The position numbers and the translations under genes are program-made. A stretch of 47,710 bases of DNA from Acidobacteriota bacterium (lineage in GTDB: Bacteria > Acidobacteriota > UBA6911 > RPQK01 > JAJDTT01), in the NCBI GenBank assembly GCA_022827025.1, contig JAJDTT010000134.1, positions 1-47,710 of the forward strand. The letters are read 5' to 3'. Shown here one piece after another: positions 28,818 to 36,163 of this stretch; the first letter of the stretch is position 1, and each line of letters starts with the position of its first letter. The notes beneath the pieces were generated by a model. The model ran no database searches. It was not told where the DNA came from and saw only the letters and a list, made by a program, of their open reading frames with translations.

Positions 28818-29240
28818 ATGGCCAGGAAAGGCAAGCTCTTCTACAAGATCGGCGAAGTCTGCAAGATCTGCGACGTCCCCGCTCACGTCCTGCGTTACTG
28901 GGAGACTGAATTCCCGCCGCTGACCCCCAACAAGAACCGCTCCGGACAACGCATCTTCCGGGAGAGGGACGTGCAACTGGTGGTCGAAATCAAGCGGCTT
29001 CTGTACGACGAGGGGTACACCATCGCCGGGGCCCGCAAGCAGCTCCGCCGAAACGGCGCCAACCTGCGGGCGGCGCCCCTGTTCTCCAAGTCCGGGGCCA
29101 ACTCTTCCAGGAAACTTCTGGCCCAGATCCGGGGGGAACTTCAGGACCTGATGACACTTCTGGACCAGGATCTCCCCACCTCCAACATGCAAACGGCGAA
29201 TCAGCGACAGCTCGCCGGGAGCGACGAGAACGGCGAGTAG
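28818..29240 (+). CDS. MerR family transcriptional regulator
   Basis: The 140-residue protein has an N-terminal MerR winged helix (YKIGEVCKICDVPAHVLRYWETEFPPL with the RYW signature). RSGQRIFRERDVQLVVEIKRLL and YTIAGARKQLR follow. The C-terminal tail is short, with no metal-binding Cys cluster; C-terminal residues 110-140 are probably a coiled coil and a disordered end. Regulators of this type next to ihfA are common but poorly characterised. The last 34 codons are duplicated at 30651-30750. Confidence 0.88.
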   Translation: MARKGKLFYKIGEVCKICDVPAHVLRYWETEFPPLTPNKNRSGQRIFRERDVQLVVEIKRLLYDEGYTIAGARKQLRRNGANLRAAPLFSKSGANSSRKLLAQIRGELQDLMTLLDQDLPTSNMQTANQRQLAGSDENGE

Positions 29241-29351
29241 CGGACTTTCACGGCCGCCTGGACCAGCAAACCGTGGCAACTGTCGTCATGGCTTTCGACA
29301 CGGACTGCCATACTGGCCATCATCCGCCGGCCGGGACGTGGCGCAGTCTGG
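29139..29351 (+). repeat. Direct repeat copy A: merR 3' end plus start of tRNA-Pro
   Basis: This stretch matches 30651-30852 in the same orientation, with a few substitutions and one 11-base length difference. It contains the last 34 codons of merR, the spacer with a CATACT box and the first 20 bases of tRNA-Pro (29332-29351), where identity stops. The tRNA part here is not functional. The intact tRNA is in copy B. Confidence 0.85.
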
Positions 29352-29386
29352 CACGCCAAGGGCGCGGCTGGAGACAAGGAGACAAG

Positions 29387-29728
29387 ATGACCCATCAACA
29401 ATTCCTGACCATCGTCCTTTCGCTGGGAGTCCTCATCCTGGGGGCGACCTTCGCGCTCGCCCGTCTCATCCTGGTCCAGTCTCGCGCGACTCGCCGCGAG
29501 CTCAGCGAACAGATCTCCTCTCTCCGTTCCGATCTCCACTCGGGGCTTCAAGAGGCGACCCAGGAACGCACCATGCTCCGCAACCGCATGGATCGCCAGA
29601 TCGGAGAAATCCGGCAACACGTGGATGGTCGAATCGGGGACCTTCGGGACCGCCTGGGACGGATCGAAGGTTATCTCGACATTCTCCGGGAGTTCTTCGT
29701 GAGGTCCGGCCGCGGCACCGGCGCTTGA
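29387..29728 (+). CDS. Membrane-anchored coiled-coil protein, unknown
   Basis: The 113-residue product starts at the ATG at 29387, preceded by AAGGAGACAAG. One N-terminal transmembrane helix (FLTIVLSLGVLILGATFALARLIL) is followed by about 80 residues of heptad-like, charged sequence (RELSEQISSLRSDL, RNRMDRQIGEIRQHVDGRIGDLRDRLGRIEG). This is a probable coiled-coil stalk in the cytoplasm or periplasm. It lies inside the segment bracketed by the merR/tRNA-Pro direct repeats. No family is recognised. Confidence 0.65.
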   Translation: MTHQQFLTIVLSLGVLILGATFALARLILVQSRATRRELSEQISSLRSDLHSGLQEATQERTMLRNRMDRQIGEIRQHVDGRIGDLRDRLGRIEGYLDILREFFVRSGRGTGA

Positions 29729-29791
29729 CATCCTCCACGATCCGGCCCGATTCGGGAGAGCGTCCCCGAAGTGGCAGACCGCCCTGGCAGG

Positions 29792-29980
29792 ATGGAGCGC
29801 GTGAGCGAATTGCGGCAAGACCTTCACGAGCGACGGCTGGAGACCCTTGGGAGACGGGCTCCGGGCCGGCTTCGGAGACGGCGCGCCGGTCACTGCGGGC
29901 AGTTCGGCGATCGGAGGTTCCAGGTGGACTGTCCCCGCTGCGGTGCAGTGTGCGAGTCCCTGGCGCAGCGGCCCCCATGA
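29792..29980 (+). CDS. Small Arg-rich protein with CxxC, unknown
   Basis: This 62-residue open frame begins MERVSELRQDLHERRLE; a GTG at 29771 would add seven residues. The C terminus has VDCPRCGAVCESL, a possible half zinc site. It is strongly basic. Its stop overlaps the ATG of the next ORF (ATGA), suggesting coupled translation, which is the main support for it being real. Third codon positions are GC-rich. No family is recognised. Confidence 0.4.
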   Translation: MERVSELRQDLHERRLETLGRRAPGRLRRRRAGHCGQFGDRRFQVDCPRCGAVCESLAQRPP

Positions 29981-30222
29981 GCTTCGAGCGGTCCTGTTCC
30001 GGATGCCGAGAGATCCGGGGGCTGCCCGGTCTCCAGCACTGCGCGCGGTGCAGAAAGGTCACCGAGACCGTCTGGCGCTGGATGGAGGTGCGCCCCTGCA
30101 CCCGGTGCGGACGGGAGACACGGATCGTGGATCCGCTCTGTCCTCGTTGTCAACGCGCGGTGCGCGCCGCCCGGCAGCGGGAACGCGCCGAGCGGAGGGA
30201 CGGTCAAATTCGGCTCTGGTGA
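29977..30222 (+). CDS. Small zinc-ribbon-like protein, unknown
   Basis: The 81-residue protein has four CxxC-type pairs: CSGC, CARC, CTRC and CPRC. They are spaced as two zinc ribbons (residues about 7-10, 22-25, 40-43 and 54-57). A basic C-terminal tail follows (RAVRAARQRERAERRDGQ). Such double ribbons usually bind nucleic acid or act as protein-protein adaptors. The ATG overlaps the previous ORF. It lies in the insert between the merR/tRNA-Pro repeats. Confidence 0.55.
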   Translation: MSFERSCSGCREIRGLPGLQHCARCRKVTETVWRWMEVRPCTRCGRETRIVDPLCPRCQRAVRAARQRERAERRDGQIRLW

Positions 30223-30249
30223 GTTGAAATTCCTTCTCTTGCCCTCCGT

Positions 30250-30282
30250 AAAGAGCACGATAATTTGTTTATCATGCTCTTT
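30250..30282. other. AT-rich inverted repeat
   Basis: The arms AAAGAGCACGATAA (30250-30263) and TTATCATGCTCTTT (30269-30282) pair with one mismatch around a 5-base loop. The AT-rich composition stands out from the GC-rich surroundings. It lies 103 bases before the small ORF at 30385 and could be an operator, or a bidirectional terminator after the zinc-ribbon gene. Confidence 0.5.
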
Positions 30283-30384
30283 GGTCATCCCTTGGAAGAA
30301 CACGCCGCCCGCTCCAGGCCAACACAGGCTAATTGACGGGCTTGGGTATTTCGAGATCAGCTCAGAAATGGGGCAGAGCAATAC

Positions 30385-30633
30385 ATGGTGAACGTCGAGA
30401 AGATGTCAAACACAGAGCTTGCGGAAATAGCTGCAAGCGATCCAAAGGCGAACCGTGAGTTGACACAACGTCTTGGTTCGGATCTGGCCAAATTCGCGAT
30501 CAGCGTCGCCGAGAACAAGGACTACATAGCGAGGCGGTCAAAGGAGTTGAGGGACCGCGTCGACAAGATCCTTACAGAGCGGGGGAGAGATCGTCTCGCC
30601 AAGATGTTCGAGGATCGATTCGGTTCCGATTGA
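30385..30633 (+). CDS. Small helical protein, unknown
   Basis: This 82-residue frame begins MVNVEKMSNTELAEIAASDPKANRELTQRLG. It is rich in charged residues and predicted by eye to be all helical, without a signal peptide. Codon use is less GC-biased than in neighbouring core genes, which fits recent acquisition. No family is recognised. It is the last ORF of the insert between the merR/tRNA-Pro direct repeats. Confidence 0.5.
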   Translation: MVNVEKMSNTELAEIAASDPKANRELTQRLGSDLAKFAISVAENKDYIARRSKELRDRVDKILTERGRDRLAKMFEDRFGSD

Positions 30634-30650
30634 TCCAGATCCAGTGAGTG

Positions 30651-30852
30651 CTTCAGGACCTGATGGCACCTCTGGACCAGGATCTCCCGGCCTCCAACGT
30701 GCAAACGGCGAATCAGCGACAGCTCGCCGGGAGCGACGAGAACGGCGAGTAGCGGACTTTCGCGGCCGCCTGCGTGGCAAAAGTCGTCACGGCTTTCGAC
30801 ACGGACTGCTATACTGGCCGACATCCGCAGGCCGGGACGTGGCGCAGTCTGG
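30651..30852 (+). repeat. Direct repeat copy B: merR 3' end plus start of tRNA-Pro
   Basis: This is the second copy of the sequence at 29139-29351. It still reads the last merR codons in frame (LQDLMAPLDQDLPASN to DENGE and stop) and runs into the intact tRNA-Pro. The -10-like TATACT at 30810-30815 lies 18 bases before the tRNA and is better preserved than in copy A, so this copy probably carries the working tRNA promoter. Confidence 0.85.
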
Positions 30853-30909
30853 TAGCGCACCTGAATGGGGTTCAGGGGGTCGGGAGTTCGAATCTCCCCG
30901 TCCCGACCA
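30833..30909 (+). tRNA. tRNA-Pro (anticodon GGG)
   Basis: This is a complete cloverleaf. The acceptor arms CGGGACG and CGTCCCG pair fully. The anticodon stem CCTGA/TCAGG has loop ATGGGGT with anticodon GGG (codon CCC). The T arm GGGAGTTCGAATCTCCC and an encoded CCA (30907-30909) are present. Confidence 0.95.
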
Positions 30910-30941
30910 GCATTTTCGAAGTCATTTCGAGTAGCGGGCCT

Positions 30942-31217
30942 TCAGGTCCGCAGCCGGAGCATGCGAGCCCCATTGTCGCAGGTGATTCGCCGCAACATCA
31001 GGGGACCGGGCAGATACTCCTTCAGACGCTCCAGGATCTCGTGAAACCGGTCCAGGCCTTGGTCGTGCCGGGAGCCGAAATGGAGCAGCACCGGGACTCC
31101 GGACTCCCGGGCCGCCTCGTACACCCGGCGCAGGGGAGCGGAGTCGGCGTCCACCTCGAATTTCTGCTCTCCGATGCCCCGGGCTCCCTTCTCCAACTCC
31201 CGGCGATCGATCCGCAT
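30942..31217 (-). CDS. Amidohydrolase remnant with internal deletion
   Basis: The 91-residue frame starts at an ATG overlapping the M14 peptidase stop (ATGA). It reads LEKGARGIGEQKFEVDADS and RVYEAARESGVPVLLHF, the middle of TIM-barrel amidohydrolases (PF04909-like). It then jumps from GLDRFHEILERL to LRRITCDNGARMLRL, which matches the extreme C terminus of such enzymes. The N-terminal metal motif and roughly 150 central residues are absent, so it cannot be an active hydrolase. It could be a pseudogene or a reused short protein. Confidence 0.6.
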   Translation of the reverse strand: MRIDRRELEKGARGIGEQKFEVDADSAPLRRVYEAARESGVPVLLHFGSRHDQGLDRFHEILERLKEYLPGPLMLRRITCDNGARMLRLRT

Positions 31218-32785
31218 CACGGCTCCTGCTCTTGCCAACCGAGACCGAAGACCCGCTCCTCTCCCGGGTCGTACAGGCAGGTCACCACGAAGAGATCCTC
31301 TTTCCGGGATCGCTCCGGGGGAATGTTCACCTGGACGTAGGTGAAACCGCGGGCGACCCACGTGAGATACCCCTCCCGGGGTGAGACCGGCGCGGGATAT
31401 CCGTTGACTCGAACCTCGGAGATGCGGGCCTTGGGATAGGGGATTCGCAGGCGAAGCGAGAGCCCGTTTTCGATGGGACCGCTCTCCGACTCCGGCGGGA
31501 GCTCGGACTCGTCGGCGCGCCCGGACAGCAGAAGCAGATGCGCTTTGAATTGACCGTCCGCGTCGGGATGGTCCTTCAGCGCCGATCGGATGGGCCCGGC
31601 CTCGATGTCCGGATGTTCTCCGATTCGCCGGGCGAAACGAGGCAGACTTTTGTCCGAGAGCCAGCGGCGGGCCGCTTTGCCGGTCGTGGAGCAGACGAAG
31701 AGGACCATTCCCTCGGTCTGAGGATTGTTGAGCGCCGTGACGATCTGTCCCTGCTTGTTCCAGAGCTCCACCCGGGACCGGCGGCGCGCGGCGGCCGTCT
31801 CGCCATAGGCGGTGATGAAGTGGAGCTCGTTCTTGAGGATGACCCGCGTGGGATAACCGGGATAGTACTCCCCGGGCCAGATCTCCTGGCCGATCTCCAG
31901 CAGGCGGCGATGACGCAGAAAGCTGCTCCGTTCCCAGGCGTTCTCGTTGGCAAAGGCCAGAGTATGGTAATGCTCGTAGCCATAGGTGGCCGCATAGTAG
32001 AGGGGCCTTCCGCTCCACAACTTGGGCCCCAGCGCCTCAAGCTCCGGGCCCCAGTAGATCCGTTCCGCGTCCTGCTCCAACTGGTCGGAAGGATAGCCTT
32101 CGGCCAGAGCGGCCTGGTCCATCTGCCGGATGATCTCGTGCTTGTACGACTTCAGGGCGATGTTGGAGTAGGCCGCACCCGAATTCTCGGCCATGATGTA
32201 ACCTCGAAACTGCATGCCGGTCCCGTGGTAGTCGGCATGGAGCTCCGCCTGGAGTTCGTCCATGAGACTCTTTGCCGCCAAGGCTTCCGGCATCTGTTCC
32301 GGGTACAGGGGTCCCTCCCGGTTCCACTCCTTGTAGGTATCCCGGTTGTGGCTGTTGCGCAGGCTTCCGGCCACGTAGCCGTCCGGATTGACCACGGGCA
32401 TGAAGGCGATCACCTGCCCCCGGAGGATCTCTCGAGCGCCGGGACTCCCCCGCAGCAACCAGTCCATGAGATAGAAGATGCCGGTGGCGGCCGAACGCTC
32501 TCCCCCGCAGTGGAGCGCCGTGATCAGGACATGCTCCTTCTGCTCGGCGGGAGATTCGGGATCGGTGAGGACGGCCGCCAGCAGAGGACGGCCCTGGGCC
32601 GTGGTCCCCAGCCTCCGGAGCTTCATGATCCCGGGGTGGGACTTCTCCCACTCCAGCAGCCGGGCCTCGAGTTGGGACAAGGAGGGATAGACGGCCGGAC
32701 CGAACCTGGGCCCGGAGGGAGCGGCCCCGATCGTCGAAAGCACGCCGAGCAGGACTGCCAGAGCCAGACCGGCGGCTTTCTTCAT
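31217..32785 (-). CDS. Secreted M14 family zinc carboxypeptidase
   Basis: The product is about 522 residues from the ATG at 32785, which has an AGAGGA site and a clear signal peptide (KKAAGLALAVLLGVLSTIGAAP). An upstream ATG at 32845 overlaps the HAD stop. The peptidase domain shows PSLSQLEARLLEWEKSHPG, the zinc segment ITALHCGGERSAATGIFYLMDWLL, VNPDGY and the second zinc His in LHADYHGTG. The His and Glu of the first motif are separated by three residues (HCGGE) rather than the usual two. The C-terminal part is a beta domain. It is probably periplasmic or extracellular. Confidence 0.85.
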   Translation of the reverse strand: MKKAAGLALAVLLGVLSTIGAAPSGPRFGPAVYPSLSQLEARLLEWEKSHPGIMKLRRLGTTAQGRPLLAAVLTDPESPAEQKEHVLITALHCGGERSAATGIFYLMDWLLRGSPGAREILRGQVIAFMPVVNPDGYVAGSLRNSHNRDTYKEWNREGPLYPEQMPEALAAKSLMDELQAELHADYHGTGMQFRGYIMAENSGAAYSNIALKSYKHEIIRQMDQAALAEGYPSDQLEQDAERIYWGPELEALGPKLWSGRPLYYAATYGYEHYHTLAFANENAWERSSFLRHRRLLEIGQEIWPGEYYPGYPTRVILKNELHFITAYGETAAARRRSRVELWNKQGQIVTALNNPQTEGMVLFVCSTTGKAARRWLSDKSLPRFARRIGEHPDIEAGPIRSALKDHPDADGQFKAHLLLLSGRADESELPPESESGPIENGLSLRLRIPYPKARISEVRVNGYPAPVSPREGYLTWVARGFTYVQVNIPPERSRKEDLFVVTCLYDPGEERVFGLGWQEQEP

Positions 32786-32841
32786 TTTCCTCTTTCTCGG
32801 CCGGAACCCGGAGGAATCAGCCCGGTCGAGCGCGGACGGGG

Positions 32842-33564
32842 TCATGGACCCGGTCCCGCCTCCCCTTCGACGGCTTCCCGGCCGGTTCGTGAACCGCTCG
32901 ACATGAAGTCCAGAACCGGTCCCATGGGTTGGAGACCGGCCACCGCCAGGTCCGGACCGCAGCCTCTCAGCTCATCGAGCCCATAGTGACCCGTGGCGAC
33001 CGCAATGGTGGTTGCGCCCGCGGCGCGGCCGTGCTGGACGTCCCTGGGGGTGTCTCCGATGACGAACACTTCGTCTACGGCCTGCGGAGCCGCCAATTCG
33101 CTGCCGCGGCGGACGGCCGTCCGGATCAGCTCGGTCCGATCTCCCGAGTCGGAGCCGTATCCGCCGAAGGGGAAGTAGGAGCTGAGCCCCGCCCTTTCCA
33201 GCTTCAGCCGCGCTCCGGTCTCGACGTTGCCGGTGGCCAGTCCGATCAGAAACCCCGGATCGGCCGAAAGCTGGGTCACCAGCTCCCGTGCTCCGGCCAG
33301 GACCTGGAAATTGGGGCTTCGGCGAACTTCGTCCGGCAGGATGGACAGGTAGATGTCGTAGAGATCCTGTCCGGGTTCCTCGTCCACACCGTACATGGAG
33401 ACGATCTCTTGAATGATCAGGGGGTCGGTCTTCCCGTCGAACCGGATCGCCGTCCAATCGGGCTCGATCCCATACCTGACCTGGAAGGCGCGATACAGGG
33501 ATCGCGTGCCGGCCCCGCCGGAGAGGAGGAGGGTGCCGTCGATGTCGAAGAGGACCAGCCTCAT
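32842..33564 (-). CDS. HAD family hydrolase (phosphoglycolate-phosphatase-like)
   Basis: The 240-residue protein starts at the ATG at 33564 with MRLVLFDIDGTLL, HAD motif I with the nucleophile Asp. Motif II Thr lies in IGLATGNVE near residue 120. Motif IV is FVIGDTPRDVQHGRAAG near 180. The helical cap contains YGIEPDWTAIRFDGKTDP. These features match subfamily I phosphatases such as Gph, but the substrate is not certain. It is upstream of the M14 peptidase on the same strand. Confidence 0.88.
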   Translation of the reverse strand: MRLVLFDIDGTLLLSGGAGTRSLYRAFQVRYGIEPDWTAIRFDGKTDPLIIQEIVSMYGVDEEPGQDLYDIYLSILPDEVRRSPNFQVLAGARELVTQLSADPGFLIGLATGNVETGARLKLERAGLSSYFPFGGYGSDSGDRTELIRTAVRRGSELAAPQAVDEVFVIGDTPRDVQHGRAAGATTIAVATGHYGLDELRGCGPDLAVAGLQPMGPVLDFMSSGSRTGREAVEGEAGPGP

Positions 33565-33652
33565 GGCGGGGATTATAGCAGTCGATTGTGAAGGCCGGAC
33601 AAGGGAGGAGGAGCGCCTGCGGCCAGCGCCTGACTCCGTCCCGGAGCGAAGA

Positions 33653-33678
33653 GGGCGCCCACAAGGGGCGCCCCTACG
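33653..33678. repeat. R1 palindrome copy
   Basis: A full R1 unit (GGGCGCCCACAAGGGGCGCC, then CCTACG) lies between the HAD gene start and the hydroxyacid dehydrogenase stop. A second, degenerate GGGGGGCCCTACG end follows near 33720. Confidence 0.75.
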
Positions 33679-33728
33679 TTCGTGAGTTGACCAGGGTTCC
33701 AAAGGAACAGCGGCGCCGGTGGGGGGCC

Positions 33729-34691
33729 CTACGTTCGGGGGTTGACCAGGTTGTCTGCGGTGGGGCGCCTCCCTTCGAGCACCGCCATCATGTCTCCCGC
33801 CACCGTTTCCAGCACCCCGCGCTGGGCTCCCAGAGTCGCGCTCCCCACGTGAGGAGTCAGAACCGCGCCGGGGTGGCGGAAAAGGGGATGGGACCGGTCG
33901 GGCGGTTCGTCGTGAAAGACGTCGAGAGCCACCGCCTGAAGGCGGCCCGTCTCCAGGGCTTCATGGAGCAGGTCGTGGCTCTCGACCAATTTGCCGCGTC
34001 CCAGGTTGACCAGAATCGATCCCTGCTTGAAGCTCCCGATATTCTCCGAGTTGATGAGGCCGCGCGTCTCCCGGTTGAGCGGGGGGTGCAGAGTCACGAT
34101 ATCGGAACGCCCCAGCAGCTCGAGCAACGGAACCGCTTCGACGCCCTCGTCCACGATTTCACCAGGCGCCAGGTTGGGGCCGTTCACCAGGACCTTGCAA
34201 TCGAACGGCGCCAGCAGCCTCCGGACCTGCCTGCCGATTCGGCCGTACCCCACGATCCCCACGGTGGCCCCCTGCAGATCCAGGTTCCGCCTTCGGTAGC
34301 GGTCTCTCCATTCCCCTTCCAGAAGCACTTGGCGCCAGTGGGGAAGGTTCTTGGCGGCGGCCAGCATCAATGCGAGCGTATGCTCCGCCACGGCCCGGGC
34401 CATGGCCCCGGGCGTATAGACCACCGGGACGCCCCGCCTGGACGCCTCCGCCACGTCCACCGTGTCGTAACCGACGCCGGCGCGCCCGATGACCCTCAGA
34501 TTCGGAGCGGCACTCATCATCCCGGCATCGATGAGGACCGGTCCCCGAGCCAGGATTCCGACCACCTGCGGACTCATCCGGGCCAGGACGGCTTCCCGGG
34601 TGAACTGGTCCGAGAACATCAGCGTGTAGGGAGAGAACAATTCACGGGCCCACGCAGGCAGCGGCCCGGTGGACGCAATCAATTCGAACAT
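33729..34691 (-). CDS. D-isomer 2-hydroxyacid dehydrogenase (phosphoglycerate dehydrogenase-like)
   Basis: The product is about 320 residues from the ATG at 34691; a TTG two codons earlier is open. NAD-binding Rossmann GIVGYGRIGRQVRRLL lies near residue 150. Catalytic Arg is in LVNLGRGKLVE, Glu in HDEPPDRSHPLF and His in LTPHVGSATLGAQ. The family signatures AGVGYDTVDVAEASRRGVPV and VAEHTLALMLA are clear. No ACT domain is present, so it is not the long SerA form. Likely substrates are phosphoglycerate, glyoxylate or similar acids. It borders a repeat cluster on its 5' side. Confidence 0.9.
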   Translation of the reverse strand: MFELIASTGPLPAWARELFSPYTLMFSDQFTREAVLARMSPQVVGILARGPVLIDAGMMSAAPNLRVIGRAGVGYDTVDVAEASRRGVPVVYTPGAMARAVAEHTLALMLAAAKNLPHWRQVLLEGEWRDRYRRRNLDLQGATVGIVGYGRIGRQVRRLLAPFDCKVLVNGPNLAPGEIVDEGVEAVPLLELLGRSDIVTLHPPLNRETRGLINSENIGSFKQGSILVNLGRGKLVESHDLLHEALETGRLQAVALDVFHDEPPDRSHPLFRHPGAVLTPHVGSATLGAQRGVLETVAGDMMAVLEGRRPTADNLVNPRT

Positions 34692-35165
34692 GAGCAAATG
34701 ATGACACAGAAGTCCCCCACCGCCGGGCCTCCGGCATGATCCCGCGAGAAACCGGGCGGGTGGAGCGGCGACTTTCTAGTCGCCGACTGGGACCGGCGTC
34801 CGGAGCGGCGTCGTCCTCGGCGCCGACTGGGACCGGCGTCCTTCCGGGCGCCGGGAATGGCGACGTGGAGCGGCGACTCAGCCGGGGAACGATGTGACCC
34901 CGCAGGGCACCCACAAGGGGTGCCCCTACGGTCGTCGGGGATTGGAAGTTTCAAAGAAGTCCCCCACCGCCGGGCCGCCGGCATGATCCGACCAGAAACT
35001 GGGCGGCGATGGTGTCGGCGGCGGCGCCTGTCCGCGTTGCGGTCTGACGAACGACCCGGTCCCGACCGGACCGGGTGCCGGGGAACGATGCGACGCCGGA
35101 GGGCACCCGCAGTGCCCCTACGGTCATCGAGGAGGTGAAGTTACTAAGAAGCGTTTCATGACGGG
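34692..35165. repeat. Repeat cluster without genes (R1 and R2 families)
   Basis: No gene is visible. R2 units (core AGTCCCCCACCGCCGGGCCT, then CCGGCATGATC and a GAGAAACTGGGCGG-like end) lie at 34708-34758 and 34955-35007. R1 units lie at 34905-34931 and 35101-35121. A 7-bp hairpin (GGCGACT, TTCT, AGTCGCC) is at 34767-34784. The order R1 then TTGGAAGTTTCAAAG then R2 at 34905-35007 resembles the 46.4-46.6 kb cluster, so a composite unit has been copied. Confidence 0.8.
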
Positions 35166-35245
35166 ATGGCCGTCTACGAGCGCGCTCAGATCTCGACCCT
35201 CCTCGACCGCCTGGATGAGACGCCCCAACGGCTGATCACCATTCG
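35166..35245 (+). pseudogene. N-terminal stub of an AAA ATPase
   Basis: The frame MAVYERAQISTLLDRLDETPQRLITI matches the first residues of the ATPase family that usually reads RRRQLxxLLxRLxEPPQRLIxxxGPRQVGKT (DUF4143-type partners). Here the sequence stops just before the expected Walker A and runs into the antisense antitoxin gene. Only about 26 codons remain, so the gene is broken. The match is by eye and short. Confidence 0.4.
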
Positions 35246-35481
35246 TTACGCAAGCTGTCGACGAACTCTGTCGGGTCGCCGAAGCAACCCCGCTCGGAGC
35301 CGCGCAGGTCCCCGAGTTTGGGTAAATAGGACAGCACTGCCGACACTGGTGCGACCGCCGCATAGGGCACGCCTTTCCGGGTGACGACGGTCACTACACC
35401 CTCTCGATGGGCGACCCGCAGAATGTCGGGCAGCTTCACTCTGACTTCTTCAACATCCGGTGTCCGCATCCTGCCTCGCAT
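35236..35481 (-). CDS. Phd/YefM-like antitoxin, orphan
   Basis: The 81-residue protein has the Phd/YefM core LPDILRVAHREGVVTVVTRKGVPYAAVAPV, which forms the DNA-binding beta-alpha fold. Its C-terminal tail (FGDPTEFVDSLRNEW) would normally neutralise a toxin. The start is ATG at 35481 or 35469. No toxin gene is seen immediately downstream; instead the AAA stub and repeats follow, so it looks orphaned. Such antitoxins usually repress their own promoter. Confidence 0.7.
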   Translation of the reverse strand: MRGRMRTPDVEEVRVKLPDILRVAHREGVVTVVTRKGVPYAAVAPVSAVLSYLPKLGDLRGSERGCFGDPTEFVDSLRNEW

Positions 35482-35555
35482 GATTCCCCTTCGATGATCC
35501 GGACTTTACACACAAGAGCCCGCCGTTCGTCTCGCCAATCTTAGTTCCGCCTCGT

Positions 35556-36107
35556 ATGATACTCGCCGGGAGACGGAGGCCCCGTCCGGAAGAGACCTTT
35601 CGGGAGTTCTTTACCGGCTCGACCGCGGAGCCTGCGGAGCGAACTGTGACCACGCAAGCCGGGAACAGCGACATCCCCCGCACCGGTATGCTCGCCACCG
35701 TCCGCAACCGGACCGACGTGATCGCGGCCGTCGAACCCTTCGACGGCGACGACGGACGCATCCACCTGGTCCACCTGGAATACCAGGACGAGCATGCTCC
35801 GGGACAGGAGCGCCTGCTCTGGGAGCTGGAGCCCGAACGGAAACTCCAGGGACGACTCTTCGACGAGACCGAGCGGCTCGAAGGGATCGAGCGGTCTATC
35901 GAGGAAAGGGAAAAGGAGCTCAAACGCCGTCGGTCCCACTACGAAGAGATCCGCGAACAACTGGGGCGGGAACGCACCCGCATCCTGGACCGCCTCCTGC
36001 CGGCCCGTTTCACTCTGGCGGGCGAGGCCCAGGTGTTTCCCGTGGCGGTGGAGATTCGCCTGCCGGAGCGGTCATTCTACGGGAGACCCGAGTCGGCGCC
36101 CGCTTGA
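35556..36107 (+). CDS. Helicase remnant: terminal regions of a SNF2/DrmD-like protein fused
   Basis: The 183-residue frame contains TVRNRTDVIAAVEPFDGDD and HLVHLEYQDEHA then LLWELEPER, which resembles the N-terminal domain of large SNF2-type defence helicases (DISARM DrmD-like). It then passes through a charged coil into RTRILDRLLPARF and AQVFPVAVEIRLPE, which resembles their C terminus. The helicase core is absent. A GTG at 35646 is an alternative start. The family assignment is from memory of sequence phrases and is uncertain. Confidence 0.45.
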   Translation: MILAGRRRPRPEETFREFFTGSTAEPAERTVTTQAGNSDIPRTGMLATVRNRTDVIAAVEPFDGDDGRIHLVHLEYQDEHAPGQERLLWELEPERKLQGRLFDETERLEGIERSIEEREKELKRRRSHYEEIREQLGRERTRILDRLLPARFTLAGEAQVFPVAVEIRLPERSFYGRPESAPA

Positions 36108-36163
36108 TCTACCCTGGTAATGTGAGAAACGATATTCGGGACCAACGTCGAGGAAAAACGGAT

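Noticed and set aside
29332-29351. Possible second tRNA-Pro
   Set aside because: Only the first 20 bases match; there is no anticodon or T arm, so it is a truncated duplicate.
33588-34739. A 383-codon plus-strand frame
   Set aside because: Antisense to the hydroxyacid dehydrogenase gene and starting inside an R1 repeat.
34708-35121. Repeat cluster considered as a CRISPR array
   Set aside because: Units differ in type, length and spacing, and there are no regular spacers or cas genes.
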